Shown here one piece after another: positions 52,252 through 63,132 of a DNA stretch of 64,000 nt. The translations under genes and the position numbers were made by a program. Origin of the DNA: Planctomycetota bacterium (GTDB lineage Bacteria > Planctomycetota > SZUA-567 > H5-PLA8); the NCBI GenBank assembly GCA_015075375.1, contig JABTUM010000005.1, positions 62,001-126,000 on the forward strand, read 5' to 3'. A model generated the notes under the pieces. The model did not search any database and was not told the origin of the DNA. It saw only the letters and a program-made list of their open reading frames with translations. Numbering within the stretch: position 1 is the stretch's first letter; every line of letters starts with the position of its first letter.

Positions 52252-52722
52252 GTGAAATACTCGCAAAGTACCGAATGGGCGTTGGACAGCCTGTTCTACA
52301 TCGCCGCGCATCCGGAACGGTTGGATTTCGGGGTTGAGGAGATTGCACAAGCGCAGCAGGTATCGCCTTCCTATCTGGCCAAGATCTTCCAGCAGTTGGC
52401 GAAGGCGGGCATCCTGCGTTCGCATCGCGGCGCCAAGGGCGGGTATTCGTTGGGCCGGCCGCCGGCGGAGATCACGCTGCTGGATGTAGCGACGGTCTGC
52501 GAAGGTTCCATTCCGCTGTACGACTGTAACGCGCCCGCGAAGAGCTGTTCGCTGGGGACCAAGTGCCTGATCGTGAAGACATTCCGCGAAGCCGAGCGGC
52601 GCATGCACGAGACGCTGGCCGGCGTCACGCTGCAAGACTTGGTGGATCACATGCGCGGCCACGGCGAGCAGGCCGATTGGCTGAAGGTCGGCAGCGCCGA
52701 CGTCCAGAAGCTTTCGACGTAG
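52252..52722 (+). CDS. Rrf2-family Fe-S-sensing transcriptional regulator
   Basis: The product is 156 residues. The N-terminal winged helix ([50 protein letters not shown]) is standard for Rrf2 proteins. Three cysteines, C92, C99 and C105, match the cluster ligands of IscR (92, 98, 104 in E. coli), so an Fe-S cluster should control DNA binding. As first gene of the suf operon it probably represses the operon when clusters are sufficient. The operator candidate is at 52177-52187. sufB follows after ten bases. Confidence 0.92.
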   Translation: MKYSQSTEWALDSLFYIAAHPERLDFGVEEIAQAQQVSPSYLAKIFQQLAKAGILRSHRGAKGGYSLGRPPAEITLLDVATVCEGSIPLYDCNAPAKSCSLGTKCLIVKTFREAERRMHETLAGVTLQDLVDHMRGHGEQADWLKVGSADVQKLST

Positions 52723-52732
52723 GGGAGACACC

Positions 52733-54178
52733 GTGACGACCGATACCAAGCAACTCGAGACGCTTGCCAAGAGCGAATACAAGTGGGGCTTCGTCTCCGA
52801 TCTGGAGGCCGATGCGGCGCCGCCGGGCCTGAACGAAGAGATCGTGCGCTTTATCTCGCTTAAGAAGAACGAGCCTCAATGGCTTCTCGACTGGCGCCTG
52901 AAGGCGTACCGCAAGTGGACGACGATGGAAGCGCCGGCGTGGCCGAACGTGCATTACCCGCCGATCGACTACCAGGCGAGCGTGTATTACTCCGCGCCAA
53001 AGCCCAAAAAGAAGCTGGGGAGCCTCGACGAGCTGGACCCCGAGATTAAATCGACCTTCGACAAGCTGGGCATCTCGCTCGACGAGCAGAAGATGCTGGC
53101 CGGCGTCGCCGTGGACGCGGTGATCGACAGCGTTTCGGTGGCGACGACCTTCAAGACCAAGCTGAAAGAGCTGGGCATTATCTTCTGCAGCTTCTCGGAG
53201 GCCGTGAAAGAGCACCCCGACCTGGTGCGCAAGTACCTGGGCAGCGTGGTGCCCTACAGCGACAACTACTTCGCGACGCTCAACAGCGCAGTCTTCAGCG
53301 ACGGAAGTTTCTGCTACATTCCGGAAGGCGTGCGCTGTCCGATGGAACTCTCGACGTACTTCCGCATCAACGCGGCGAATACAGGGCAGTTCGAGCGCAC
53401 GCTGATCGTCGCCGAGAAGGGCAGCTACGTGAGCTACCTGGAAGGCTGCACGGCGCCGATGCGCGACGAGAACCAGCTTCACGCCGCGGTCGTCGAACTG
53501 GTGGCCATGGAAGACGCGCAGATCAAGTATTCGACGGTACAGAACTGGTATCCCGGCGACGCGGAAGGGCGCGGCGGGATTTACAATTTCGTGACCAAGC
53601 GCGGCAAGTGCGCCGGCGCACGCAGCAAGATCTCGTGGACGCAGGTCGAGACCGGCAGCGCGATCACCTGGAAGTACCCCAGCGTGGTGTTGCAGGGCGA
53701 TTATTCGGTGGGCGAGTTCTACAGCGTGGCGCTGACCAGCAAGCGCCAGCAGGCCGACACCGGCACGAAGATGATCCACATCGGAAAAAACACCAAGAGC
53801 ACGATCGTGAGCAAAGGCATCAGCGCGGGCCGCGGGCAGAACAGCTACCGCGGGCTGGTGAAGATTGCCAAGAGCGCCGAGAATGCGCGCAACTTCTCGC
53901 AGTGCGACTCGATGCTGATCGGGCAGCAGTGCGGCGCGCATACGTTCCCGTACATCGAGGTCGCCAACCCGACGGCGACGGTCGAGCACGAAGCGTCGAC
54001 CAGCAAGGTCGGCGAAGACCAGATTTTCTATTGCAACCAGCGCGGGATCGATACCGAGAATGCCGTTTCGATGATCGTGAACGGATTCTGCAAAGAGATC
54101 TTCAACGAGCTGCCCATGGAATTCGCCGTCGAGGCGCAGAAGCTTTTGGGCATCAGCCTGGAAGGCAGTGTGGGTTAA
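52733..54178 (+). CDS. sufB: Fe-S cluster assembly scaffold protein SufB
   Basis: The product is 481 residues. The start is a GTG at 52733 with GGGGAG seven bases upstream. The protein is conserved along its full length: the N-terminal helical part, the beta-helix core ([40 protein letters not shown]) and the C-terminal helix. The EGCTAP Cys and C-terminal residues in [11 protein letters not shown] fit functional SufB. It forms the cluster-building complex with SufC and SufD. Confidence 0.97.
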   Translation: MTTDTKQLETLAKSEYKWGFVSDLEADAAPPGLNEEIVRFISLKKNEPQWLLDWRLKAYRKWTTMEAPAWPNVHYPPIDYQASVYYSAPKPKKKLGSLDELDPEIKSTFDKLGISLDEQKMLAGVAVDAVIDSVSVATTFKTKLKELGIIFCSFSEAVKEHPDLVRKYLGSVVPYSDNYFATLNSAVFSDGSFCYIPEGVRCPMELSTYFRINAANTGQFERTLIVAEKGSYVSYLEGCTAPMRDENQLHAAVVELVAMEDAQIKYSTVQNWYPGDAEGRGGIYNFVTKRGKCAGARSKISWTQVETGSAITWKYPSVVLQGDYSVGEFYSVALTSKRQQADTGTKMIHIGKNTKSTIVSKGISAGRGQNSYRGLVKIAKSAENARNFSQCDSMLIGQQCGAHTFPYIEVANPTATVEHEASTSKVGEDQIFYCNQRGIDTENAVSMIVNGFCKEIFNELPMEFAVEAQKLLGISLEGSVG

Positions 54179-54258
54179 TTCGCGGCGCCGGCGTTGCGCC
54201 GGCACGCCATTCGTAGCGCCGGCATCTTGCAGGCGCCCAAAGGGGAGTCGGACCAACG

Positions 54259-55023
<765 letters not shown>

Positions 55024-55038
55024 CAAGGATTCCCCGAC

Positions 55039-56367
55039 ATGCCTGCCAAGATGGAAAGCGCCGAGAGTTTCCTGGGCGCATACGCGGATTTCGAGCGTGC
55101 GGCGAACACGCAGCCGGCCTGGGCCAAGCAACTCCGCCAGGCCGCGCGCGAACACGCACTGGCGCTGGGCATCCCGACCACCCGCCACGAAGAGTGGCGC
55201 TACACCAACGTGAGTTCCCTGGCCAAACGCGCGCATGCGCTCGCCCCGGCTGCGAACGCGGATGCCGCGCTCATCACCGGGCATACGTGGCCCGCGCTGA
55301 ACGGCATCGTCCTGACGGTGCTCGACGGGCACTTCGCGCCTGCGCTTTCGTCCGCGGCCGCGCTGCCGTCCGGCGTGACCGCGTGCGGGCTGGCCGAAGC
55401 GATCGTAAAAGAACACCCGGCCGTCCAGGCGCATCTGGGACGCCTTGCGCGCTCGTCCGAAGCGCCGTTCGTGGCGCTGAACACGGCCTTCCTGCGCGAC
55501 GGGGTCTTCCTGCATGTGCCGCAGGGCGTCGCGGTGGACGCTCCGATTCACCTGCTCTTCGTCAACACCGGCGGTTCGGATACGGTCCGGCACGCGCGGA
55601 GTCTGCTCGTCTTCGAGGCCGGCAGCCGCGCCACGGTCCTGGAGCATTACACCGGCACGGGTGCAGCGCCGAGCTTGACCAACGCCGTGACCGAAACGTT
55701 TGTCGGCCCCGGCGCGGTGGTGGACCATACCAAGCTGCAGCAGGAATCGGCCGCGGCGTGGCATATCGCCAGTTCCGAAGCGCTCTTGGGCGAGAAGTGC
55801 GACTACGCCGCGCATTCGATCTCGCTGGGCGGATTGCTTACGCGCAACGACGTGAACGCGAAGCTGGACGCCGAACATGTCGAGTGCACGGTCAACGGCT
55901 TTTACGTCACCGAAGGCGACCAGCACATCGATAACCACACGCTGGTGGACCACGCCAAGCCCAACGGGCACAGCTACGAAGTTTACAAAGGCGTGCTCGA
56001 CGAGCGCTCGGTTGCCGTCTTCAACGGCAAGATCTTCGTACGCGAGGGAGCGCAGAAGACCGACGCGAAGCAGGACAACAAACACCTGCTGCTCTCGCGC
56101 GACGCCGAGGTTCAAACCAAGCCGCAACTCGAGATTTTCGCCGACGACGTGAAGTGCACGCACGGGGCCGTGGTGGGACAACTCGACCCAAACGCCGTCT
56201 TCTACCTGCGCGCGCGGGGGATCGGGCAGACCTCGGCTCGGCGCATGCTCACCTTCGCCTTCGCCGAAGAAGTTTTGGGCGAGATCGAGCACGCGGGGGT
56301 GCGCGAGCGCGTGGCGGAACTCGTTCGCGCACGCATGGCCCAGGCGCCCAGCCTGCGGGCGAGTTGA
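55039..56367 (+). CDS. sufD: Fe-S cluster assembly protein SufD
   Basis: The product is 442 residues. The N-terminus has the usual ARTTRHEEWRYTNVS-type segment (here PTTRHEEWRYTNVS). The core beta-helix and the C-terminal signature (KCTHGAVVGQLDPNAVFYLR, ARGIGQTSARRML) are complete. AAGGA lies nine bases before the ATG. It pairs with SufB and carries the residues needed for iron acquisition. In most operons sufS would follow; here sufU follows directly. Confidence 0.96.
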   Translation: MPAKMESAESFLGAYADFERAANTQPAWAKQLRQAAREHALALGIPTTRHEEWRYTNVSSLAKRAHALAPAANADAALITGHTWPALNGIVLTVLDGHFAPALSSAAALPSGVTACGLAEAIVKEHPAVQAHLGRLARSSEAPFVALNTAFLRDGVFLHVPQGVAVDAPIHLLFVNTGGSDTVRHARSLLVFEAGSRATVLEHYTGTGAAPSLTNAVTETFVGPGAVVDHTKLQQESAAAWHIASSEALLGEKCDYAAHSISLGGLLTRNDVNAKLDAEHVECTVNGFYVTEGDQHIDNHTLVDHAKPNGHSYEVYKGVLDERSVAVFNGKIFVREGAQKTDAKQDNKHLLLSRDAEVQTKPQLEIFADDVKCTHGAVVGQLDPNAVFYLRARGIGQTSARRMLTFAFAEEVLGEIEHAGVRERVAELVRARMAQAPSLRAS

Positions 56368-56387
56368 AGCGGAGCGTTGATCTCACT

Positions 56388-56834
56388 ATGTCCGATCTCG
56401 ATGAGCTGTACCAAGAGGTCATCTTCGACCACAGCAAGAAGCCGCGGAACTGCCGCAAGCTGGAGCATCCCACGTGCGACGCGGGCGGCCACAATCCGCT
56501 GTGCGGCGACCACGTTCACATCTACCTCGATCTGGATGGCGAGACGATCAAGGACGTGAGCTTCGAAGGCAAGGGCTGCGCGATCTCCACGGCCTCGGCT
56601 TCGATGATGACCGGCCTTCTAAAGGGCAAGACCCGCGACGAAGCCCAGAAGCTCATCGACGGTTTCATCGCGCTGGTGACGGACGAAAAGGCGACGGCCG
56701 GCGACGAACTGGGCAAGCTGAAGGTTTTTTCCGGTGTGCGCAAATTTCCCGTGCGCGTGAAATGCGCGAGTCTCGCGTGGCGCACCGCCGAAGCCGCGCT
56801 GAAGCGAGAAGCCAAAGAGATTTCCACCGAGTGA
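56388..56834 (+). CDS. sufU: Zinc-dependent sulfurtransferase SufU
   Basis: The product is 148 residues from the ATG at 56388; the frame extending back to 56154 overlaps sufD and is rejected. Ligands C39, D41, C64 and C126 match the spacing of the B. subtilis SufU zinc site (C41, D43, C66, C128). The family takes sulfur from the SufS persulfide and passes it to SufBCD. The usual partner sufS is not in this operon. Confidence 0.93.
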   Translation: MSDLDELYQEVIFDHSKKPRNCRKLEHPTCDAGGHNPLCGDHVHIYLDLDGETIKDVSFEGKGCAISTASASMMTGLLKGKTRDEAQKLIDGFIALVTDEKATAGDELGKLKVFSGVRKFPVRVKCASLAWRTAEAALKREAKEISTE

Positions 56835-56850
56835 TCCGGAAGCGCACGCC

Positions 56851-57402
56851 ATGACGCCCGCCTCGATCGAACTGACGCGCGAAGTCCCCGCCGTGCTGGT
56901 TCCCAGCGGCCAGAGCACCTTGGTGGCGCAAGGCACCAAGGTCACCATCGTTCAATCGCTAGGCGGCAGCCACACGGTGATCACCGCTCAAGGCATGATG
57001 GTGCGCATCGACGGGCGCGACGCCGACGCTTTGGGTATGGAGCCCGAAAAGGCGCCGGAAGCCTCGGCCGCGCCCGCGGCAACCCCCGACGAACTGCGCG
57101 AGCACATCACGCAGGCCTTGCGCAAGGTGTACGACCCCGAGATTCCGGTGAACGTCGTCGAACTGGGTCTCGTGTACGGCTGCCACGTCGATACCCTGGC
57201 CGAAGGCGGCTACAAGGTCGTGGTGGACATGACGCTGACGGCGCCCGGATGCGGGATGGGCGATGTACTGCGGCGCGACGCGCTGAAACGCATCCAGGAA
57301 CAGCCCGGCGTCAAGGAAGCCGAAGTGAAGATCGTCCTCGATCCGCCATGGGACAAGAGCAAGATGTCGGACGCCGCGCGCTTGCAGCTCGGGATGTTCT
57401 AG
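56851..57402 (+). CDS. sufT: SufT: DUF59 protein with N-terminal extension
   Basis: The product is 183 residues. The N-terminal 65 residues are a small beta domain (REVPAVLVPSGQSTLVAQGT, LGGSHTVITAQGMMVRI) typical of SufT. After an Ala/Pro/Glu linker the DUF59 domain follows: DPEIPVNVVELGLVYGC, TAPGCGMGDVL and LDPPWDKSKMSDAARLQLG. It helps cluster maturation under high demand. It is the last gene of the suf operon, 16 bases after sufU. Confidence 0.92.
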   Translation: MTPASIELTREVPAVLVPSGQSTLVAQGTKVTIVQSLGGSHTVITAQGMMVRIDGRDADALGMEPEKAPEASAAPAATPDELREHITQALRKVYDPEIPVNVVELGLVYGCHVDTLAEGGYKVVVDMTLTAPGCGMGDVLRRDALKRIQEQPGVKEAEVKIVLDPPWDKSKMSDAARLQLGMF

Positions 57403-57436
57403 CAGCCCGTCGAAAAAGGGTGCTGCCGGCCGAAGG

Positions 57437-60400
57437 TCAGCGCTTCCAACTCGTGCCTTTGCGCACCAGCCGCACCGTCTGCTCCCCGCCCGTCTCGCCT
57501 ACTTCGATCCGTACGCGCAAATCCTCCGTCTCGCGCGCATCGGCGGTGGCGTTCAGGACCGGCGCGATGCCGAAAACGCCAGGGCCCGCGCTGTCCATGT
57601 AGTTGGTGCTGAGCGTGACTTGCCTGCGGGTCGTCAGGAACTTCAGCAGCGCGATTCCTCCGGGCACATTCCGCGGACGCGTGTAGGTAAAGGTCGTGCC
57701 GCCTTGTCCCGCAAAGGTCGCACCGCCCACCGTACCGTCTCCCACCGTTTCGACGTACAGCCCCAAAGTCGCCTCCGCACCCGCACCGCCGGTGGGATCG
57801 TACTCCGTGTCCGCGGGAGGCCAGAAGAGCGCGGTGAGCTGCAGGCGCTGCTGCACGCCGCCCGCCACGTTCTTCTGGGTGATAAGCAGCTTGTCCACAA
57901 AGAAGGCCCCCAGCGGCGCCTCGCTGCCCGAGCCGCCCATCTTGAATTGGCCTTTGCCCGAGGTGCCCGCGCGCCGGCACGTATAGCGCGTGCCCAGCAG
58001 CGTCTGGGCGCGCCAACCCGCCGCTCCACCGATTTCCAGAAGCACCGGGACCGTCACCAGCCGGCTCGTCACGTTGCTCTCGTCGCTTGCGCCCAACGCA
58101 TCCAGAGCCGCCGCCAACGCCGCGTTCTTGACCGTCGCGCTCCAGATACCCGTCGCGGGGGCGAAGCTGAACTTGATACTCGGTATGACGCCGGCCGGTG
58201 TCTGCCAAATCGATTTAGTGGCGCTCGACGAAACGGGAGCGGCGGCCGTCAGCGCCACGCCGGCGCATTCGATGCGCAACGCCTGTCCCGCCAGTTGGGC
58301 CGGGTCGAGTCCCGCCGCAATCAGGGCGGCGGGGTTGAGCTTGCCTTTCAGCGTAAGCTGATCCGCTTGCGGGCCGATGCGCTGGGCGAGCGCGAAATTG
58401 AGGACGTACAGCGCCTGGTCGATGCGCAGGTCGGCATCCTGCACGAGACCGCTGACGATCACGGACACGGCATCGGACGCGGACGCGCCGACCCGATCGG
58501 TGGCCGTCACGGTCACGGTGTATTCGCCGGCGGCCTCGAAGGCATGCATGGCCTGGGCACCCGTGCCGAACGAGCCGTCGTCGAAATCCCACGCGTAGCT
58601 CACGGCGTCACCGGCGTCCGCGTCGCCACCCGACGCGCCGAAGACAAACGACTGGCCCGGCACCAGGTACAGCGGGGGTGAAGCGGGATCGTCGATGGCG
58701 ACGGTGGGCGTTTGGTTGGCGTTGAAAATGCGTATGTCCAGATCCTGTTGCGCGGACGTTCCGCCCACATCGGCGAGGCTTTCGGCGCGCGCTCGCAGGG
58801 TGTAATTGCCGTCGGGCAAGCCGGTGGTGTCGAAGCTCCATGTGTACGGCGGCGTTCCGGCCGTCTGGGTGGCCTGCACGCTGCCACCCTGGCGAAGCTC
58901 GAAGACCACCTGCTGGATCCCATCGCCCTCCTCGGTGCCGGCGTCGGGATCGTGGGCCAAGGCCAACGCGTTCAGCGTTCCGGCGACCCAACTTCCGTCT
59001 GCGGGCTGCGGCACGCTCACGACGGGATCGCGCTGCGGGAGCGAATCGATCCACGCAGCCAGCACGGACAGCGCGGCGGCATCGGGCACGTTCCGCGCGA
59101 GCGGCGGCATCTGGTTGGCGCCGACCAGCCCCATGCGGTGATGGACGATCGAACGGCTCACGCTGGCCGGCGCGACCGCTCGCGCAAACGCGATGCCCAG
59201 GGGATTATCCACCGGTCCGTCCACGAGGTTCTGCTGCGCCAGAGCGGTATCGAAGCGCGCGTCGAAATTCGCCGGCGCTCCGCCCGGACGATGGCATTGC
59301 CCGCAGTTCGCGTCCAGGTAGGAGCGTGAACGGTGCTCCAGAGTTGCCGTGGTATCGCCCACCGCGGCAAGCGCCGCGAAGCCGGGAATCGAGGCTTCGT
59401 TCAGCGGGCTTCCGAAGAGACCGATGTAATTCCACGAGCGCAGTTGGTTGTCGATCTCCCCGGTTTGCGGATAGAGATAGAGCCCGTTCAGTTGCCGCGT
59501 GTTGGCGCCCAAAATGTGCCCGGCGTTGGGCGTATGGCAGGTCAGGCATGCGCTGCGGCCGGGGTAGCTCCAGGTCTGCACGCGGCTTCCGCCGCCCTCA
59601 AGCTGGATCGTAACGTCCTCATCGAGTTCGTCCGCCAGCAGGTCGGCGTCGGAATGGTCGGAGCGCCACTTGTAGGTGACTCCGTAGACCGAGCCGTCGG
59701 CTTTGACCATCAGCAGGCGCGTTTCGAGGCGCTTGCGCACGGACGGACTGGCTTCGTCGATGCCCAGTTCGAAATGTTTCACGAAGACCGTGCCCGCCGG
59801 GAAGGTCCACGCGCCGGTGGGCGCAAAGCCGACCGTCGTGCCCGTGGGGATGCTGACCCAGCGCGATTTGATCGCGGCGTCGGACCAGAGCGGACTGTTC
59901 ACATTAAAGGGGATCAGCGCGGCGCTGGGCGTGAGCGCCGCGGTATCGTCGAACGCGCCGGTCTGCGAGAGCAGCGCCGGAAGCGTTCCGAACTCGTCCG
60001 CGGGCATGTTGAGGTAGGGATCCGCGCCGGGCCGCGCCACGAGTCCGTATCGGGAGACTTGGAGCGTGAAGCTTTGCGTCGCATCGGGCAGGACGCCGTT
60101 GTGCGCGCGCAAGGTCACGGGAAACGAGCCTTCCGCGGTGGGCGTCCAGGTCACCTCGCCCGTCAGCGTATCGACTTCCATGCCCGCCGGGTGTTGCGTC
60201 AATTCGTACAGCACCACGCCGGTGCCGGAAGCCTGCGCATCGTACAGGTACTCGATGCCCACGTTGGCCAGTAGAGCGGGCGTAGTGGTGAAGACCGGCG
60301 GGCCGTCGTTGTCTTCTATGGTCAGCGCGTGGAAGGTGGCACCCAACACCGCGTTGGCCGGCGCACTGAGCGTCACGTGGACGCTCTCGGCGGGTTCGTC

Positions 60401-61846
60401 GAGGGTATCTTCAAGAATAGTGAGCGGAATGAACTGCGAGGTCTCGCCGGGGTCGAAGGTCAGCGTGCCCGCCGTCAGCGTATAGTCGTCGACGCCCGAG
60501 GCCGTGCCCCCGGTCGCCGCGTACTGCACGGTAACGGTCTGGTCGCTGGGGTGGCTGAGGCGCACTTCGATGCTCGCCGCGCCTGCGGATTCGTCCACGC
60601 TTTGCGAAGCGCTGGCAAATTCGACGGTCGGCGCGGCGATGACGATGCGGTACACGTCGCCGGAGCCAAGCTCGCAAAAGTACAGTTCGCCTGCAGAATC
60701 CTCGCCGAAGGACGATGGCCCCTGCGGCTGAATCTGACTGGTGCGCTGCACCGCTTCGCTCACCGTCGTGCCGTCGTAGCGCAGCGTCCACATCCGGCTC
60801 GAAACGTAGTCGGCGTAGAAATAGGTGCCCTGCATTTCGGGGAAGGCCGCGCCACGGTAGACGTGCCCGCCGATCACCGCGTGTCCGACACCGGAGGTGT
60901 AATCGATCACCGGATCGGTGGCGGTGGTCACCGGCGTGCCGCCGACGCCGGGCGTGGCGATGAACCCTTCACGCGGCCGCCAGCCGAAATTGCGGCCGCC
61001 CACGCCGGCGGGAATAAAGTCGATTTCCTCGCGCGCCCCTTGGCCCACGTCGCCGATCCAGAGATCGCCCATCTGCCGGTCGAAGCCGCAGCGAAACGGA
61101 TGGCGCAGGCCGAAGGCCCAGATTTCCTGCCGGAAGGTCGAGTGATTCTTGTACGGATTGCCGTCCGGAATCGCATAAGGCGTTCCGCCGTCCACGTCGA
61201 TGCGCAGAATCTTGCCCAACAACACCGTGCGGTCCTGGCCGTTCCCGATAGTGCCGTGACCGTCGTTGCCGCCGCCGCCGTCGCCGAAGGCGATGTACAG
61301 AAATCCGTCGAGCCCGAAGCCCAGCCAGCCGCCGTTATGATTGCTCTCCGGCTGGGGCGTCGTCAGGATCACCGTGCGGCTGTCCGGATCGGCGATGTTC
61401 GAGGTGGCCGGATCGCCGGTCACTCGGTAGCGCAAAATATCGGAGCGGCTCGGTCCGCTTGCAGTGACGTGTACATAAAAGTACCCGTTCGTCGCGTACT
61501 GCGGATGGAACGCCAGCCCCAGCAGGCCTTGCTCGTTACCGGTGGTCATGCCCCCGATGGTGAGAAAGGGCGTGGCCAAGGTCTGGCCCGTGGCTCGATT
61601 GAGTATGCGAATGCGGCCGGTGTGCTGCTCGGCGATGAAGAGCCGCGCCGCGTCGCCCGGCACGGCCGTTACGGCAACTGGGCGGCTGAAGCCTTCGCCC
61701 ACCAGGACCTTGCTCAAGACCAGATCCGCGGCCTGCGCGTGTGCCGCCAGGACTGCCAAAATCAGGCCCAGCGCGAGTTTTGTTCGCGGGAGCGACGTTC
61801 GACGAAGCAACGGTGCCGCATCGCGCGGCCTATAATGGCCATCCAT
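57437..61846 (-). CDS. Sugar dehydrogenase (PQQ-type) fused to Calx-beta, diheme cytochrome and PKD domains
   Basis: The product is 1469 residues. The ATG at 61846 has GGAG about eight bases upstream and opens a signal peptide (ending AAHAQA). Domains in order: a six-bladed GSDH-type propeller (about residues 45-400: GFSRPVAVTAVPGDAARLFI, GNDGHG, FGLRHPFRCGFD); a Calx-beta repeat (about 410-510); an Ig-like domain (about 520-605); a diheme region resembling the SO2930 family (about 615-960) with heme motifs CLTCH near 765 and CGQCH near 848; an Ig-like domain; a PKD repeat (WDFDDGSFGTG near 1087); and a beta-rich tail. The dehydrogenase could pass electrons within one chain to the heme domain. 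Cofactor and substrate are inference. Confidence 0.88.
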   Translation of the reverse strand: MDGHYRPRDAAPLLRRTSLPRTKLALGLILAVLAAHAQAADLVLSKVLVGEGFSRPVAVTAVPGDAARLFIAEQHTGRIRILNRATGQTLATPFLTIGGMTTGNEQGLLGLAFHPQYATNGYFYVHVTASGPSRSDILRYRVTGDPATSNIADPDSRTVILTTPQPESNHNGGWLGFGLDGFLYIAFGDGGGGNDGHGTIGNGQDRTVLLGKILRIDVDGGTPYAIPDGNPYKNHSTFRQEIWAFGLRHPFRCGFDRQMGDLWIGDVGQGAREEIDFIPAGVGGRNFGWRPREGFIATPGVGGTPVTTATDPVIDYTSGVGHAVIGGHVYRGAAFPEMQGTYFYADYVSSRMWTLRYDGTTVSEAVQRTSQIQPQGPSSFGEDSAGELYFCELGSGDVYRIVIAAPTVEFASASQSVDESAGAASIEVRLSHPSDQTVTVQYAATGGTASGVDDYTLTAGTLTFDPGETSQFIPLTILEDTLDEPAESVHVTLSAPANAVLGATFHALTIEDNDGPPVFTTTPALLANVGIEYLYDAQASGTGVVLYELTQHPAGMEVDTLTGEVTWTPTAEGSFPVTLRAHNGVLPDATQSFTLQVSRYGLVARPGADPYLNMPADEFGTLPALLSQTGAFDDTAALTPSAALIPFNVNSPLWSDAAIKSRWVSIPTGTTVGFAPTGAWTFPAGTVFVKHFELGIDEASPSVRKRLETRLLMVKADGSVYGVTYKWRSDHSDADLLADELDEDVTIQLEGGGSRVQTWSYPGRSACLTCHTPNAGHILGANTRQLNGLYLYPQTGEIDNQLRSWNYIGLFGSPLNEASIPGFAALAAVGDTTATLEHRSRSYLDANCGQCHRPGGAPANFDARFDTALAQQNLVDGPVDNPLGIAFARAVAPASVSRSIVHHRMGLVGANQMPPLARNVPDAAALSVLAAWIDSLPQRDPVVSVPQPADGSWVAGTLNALALAHDPDAGTEEGDGIQQVVFELRQGGSVQATQTAGTPPYTWSFDTTGLPDGNYTLRARAESLADVGGTSAQQDLDIRIFNANQTPTVAIDDPASPPLYLVPGQSFVFGASGGDADAGDAVSYAWDFDDGSFGTGAQAMHAFEAAGEYTVTVTATDRVGASASDAVSVIVSGLVQDADLRIDQALYVLNFALAQRIGPQADQLTLKGKLNPAALIAAGLDPAQLAGQALRIECAGVALTAAAPVSSSATKSIWQTPAGVIPSIKFSFAPATGIWSATVKNAALAAALDALGASDESNVTSRLVTVPVLLEIGGAAGWRAQTLLGTRYTCRRAGTSGKGQFKMGGSGSEAPLGAFFVDKLLITQKNVAGGVQQRLQLTALFWPPADTEYDPTGGAGAEATLGLYVETVGDGTVGGATFAGQGGTTFTYTRPRNVPGGIALLKFLTTRRQVTLSTNYMDSAGPGVFGIAPVLNATADARETEDLRVRIEVGETGGEQTVRLVRKGTSWKR

Positions 61847-61997
61847 GCCCAAGCTCCAACCCCGGTGAGTCCTAGGGCGGCAACAGTATACAGCAACAAC
61901 CATAGCTGCCGACCTGATGAATCGCCCTGCTCACGCGGAATAAGCGCAAGCGCTGGGCCAGAAGAGAAGGCGCGAAGAACTAGGGGGAGAACTGCGC

Positions 61998-63128
61998 CTA
62001 AAACAGGCGGCGCTGGCGCTGATACATAGGCAGATACTGGCGCTCCAGCGAAAGGATCAGCACACCCATCGCGGTGGCGTAGGCGAGGCCCGCTTCGCGG
62101 CTTTGCAGCATGGCGCCGGGCGGGAAGGGCCACGATCCGTCGCTTTCCTGATGGTCGATCAGCACACGCTGCAACGGCGGCGCGAACTCTTGCCACGCCT
62201 CGCCGCCGAGTTGGAACATGCCTTGCGCCAAGTAGAAATTCTCGAAGTAAAAGTAGCCCTTATAGCCCCCACCCCACGCCGGTTTGAAGCGGCGCAGATA
62301 TCGCACCGACTTTCGCACGCGTTCGTCGGGCTCCGGTTCCAGCAGGCACTTCATCAGCACCGCCACGCCGGTCACGCCGGGTTCGGGTTCCTTGCTCGAC
62401 TTGAGCCGGTACAAATAGCCGGTGCGTTCGGCATCCGTTTCTGAGTACGCGGCATTGATGTACTTCATCGCGCGTTCGAAGACGGCGTCATCAATTTCGT
62501 ATCCGCTTTGCCGTGCGGCGTGCAGGACCAGCAACTGCCACGACGTGACCGAGAGGTCGCTCGTGCCGTCTTGCGGCGTGTAGCGCCAACCGCCCTCTTC
62601 GCCGGGAAACTTCCGCGCCTTCTGCGCGCTTACGGTTAGCTCGATGCTCTTGCGGCACCACGCGGCCAAATCTTTATCGCGCGCTTCGTCACCCGCCATG
62701 CCCAGGTAGGCCAGGCCGAAGAGCGTACAGATGGCGTGGACGTACATCGAGTCGTCGGAACCGCCGAGGTAGCCGTCCGAACGCATGGTAGGCAGCACGT
62801 ACCCCATGGCGCGCTTCACCGCTTCGCCACGCGCATCGTTTCCCGGCAGGTGCCCGTTCGCAAGCAGCGCAAGTCCCGCGAGACTCGCCACGGCGCTCTT
62901 GTAGCGCGCTCCCTCCCAGGATCCGCTCTCCGCACCCTCCTTGACCTGCCGCTCGACCAACCAATCCAGCCCGCTTTCCACCGCTTGGCGAATCTCGCGC
63001 GGAGCGGGCGGCGCGGCTTCGGGTTCGGCCGTGTGCGCTGCCTCCGGTCCAGTCGTCATGCAGGCAAGCGCTATTAATATCGCCGTGCTCGTTCGAATCG
63101 GATTCGCCGGCATCGCGAGGATCCTCAT
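61998..63128 (-). CDS. Secreted prenyltransferase/squalene-oxidase-repeat protein
   Basis: The product is 376 residues. An N-terminal hydrophobic segment (about residues 13-30) acts as signal peptide. The rest is an alpha/alpha barrel built from repeats of the kind GLDWLVERQ, GGWRY, TSWQLLVLHAARQSG, GVTGVAVLMKCLL, AWGGGYKGYFYFENFYLAQ and SDGSWPF. These repeats are found in terpene cyclases and in a large group of secreted planctomycete proteins without enzymatic assignment. The DxDD catalytic motif of squalene cyclases is not seen, so a binding role is more likely. It follows the partial gene at the right edge by four bases. Confidence 0.85.
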   Translation of the reverse strand: MRILAMPANPIRTSTAILIALACMTTGPEAAHTAEPEAAPPAPREIRQAVESGLDWLVERQVKEGAESGSWEGARYKSAVASLAGLALLANGHLPGNDARGEAVKRAMGYVLPTMRSDGYLGGSDDSMYVHAICTLFGLAYLGMAGDEARDKDLAAWCRKSIELTVSAQKARKFPGEEGGWRYTPQDGTSDLSVTSWQLLVLHAARQSGYEIDDAVFERAMKYINAAYSETDAERTGYLYRLKSSKEPEPGVTGVAVLMKCLLEPEPDERVRKSVRYLRRFKPAWGGGYKGYFYFENFYLAQGMFQLGGEAWQEFAPPLQRVLIDHQESDGSWPFPPGAMLQSREAGLAYATAMGVLILSLERQYLPMYQRQRRLF

Positions 63129-63132
63129 GGGC

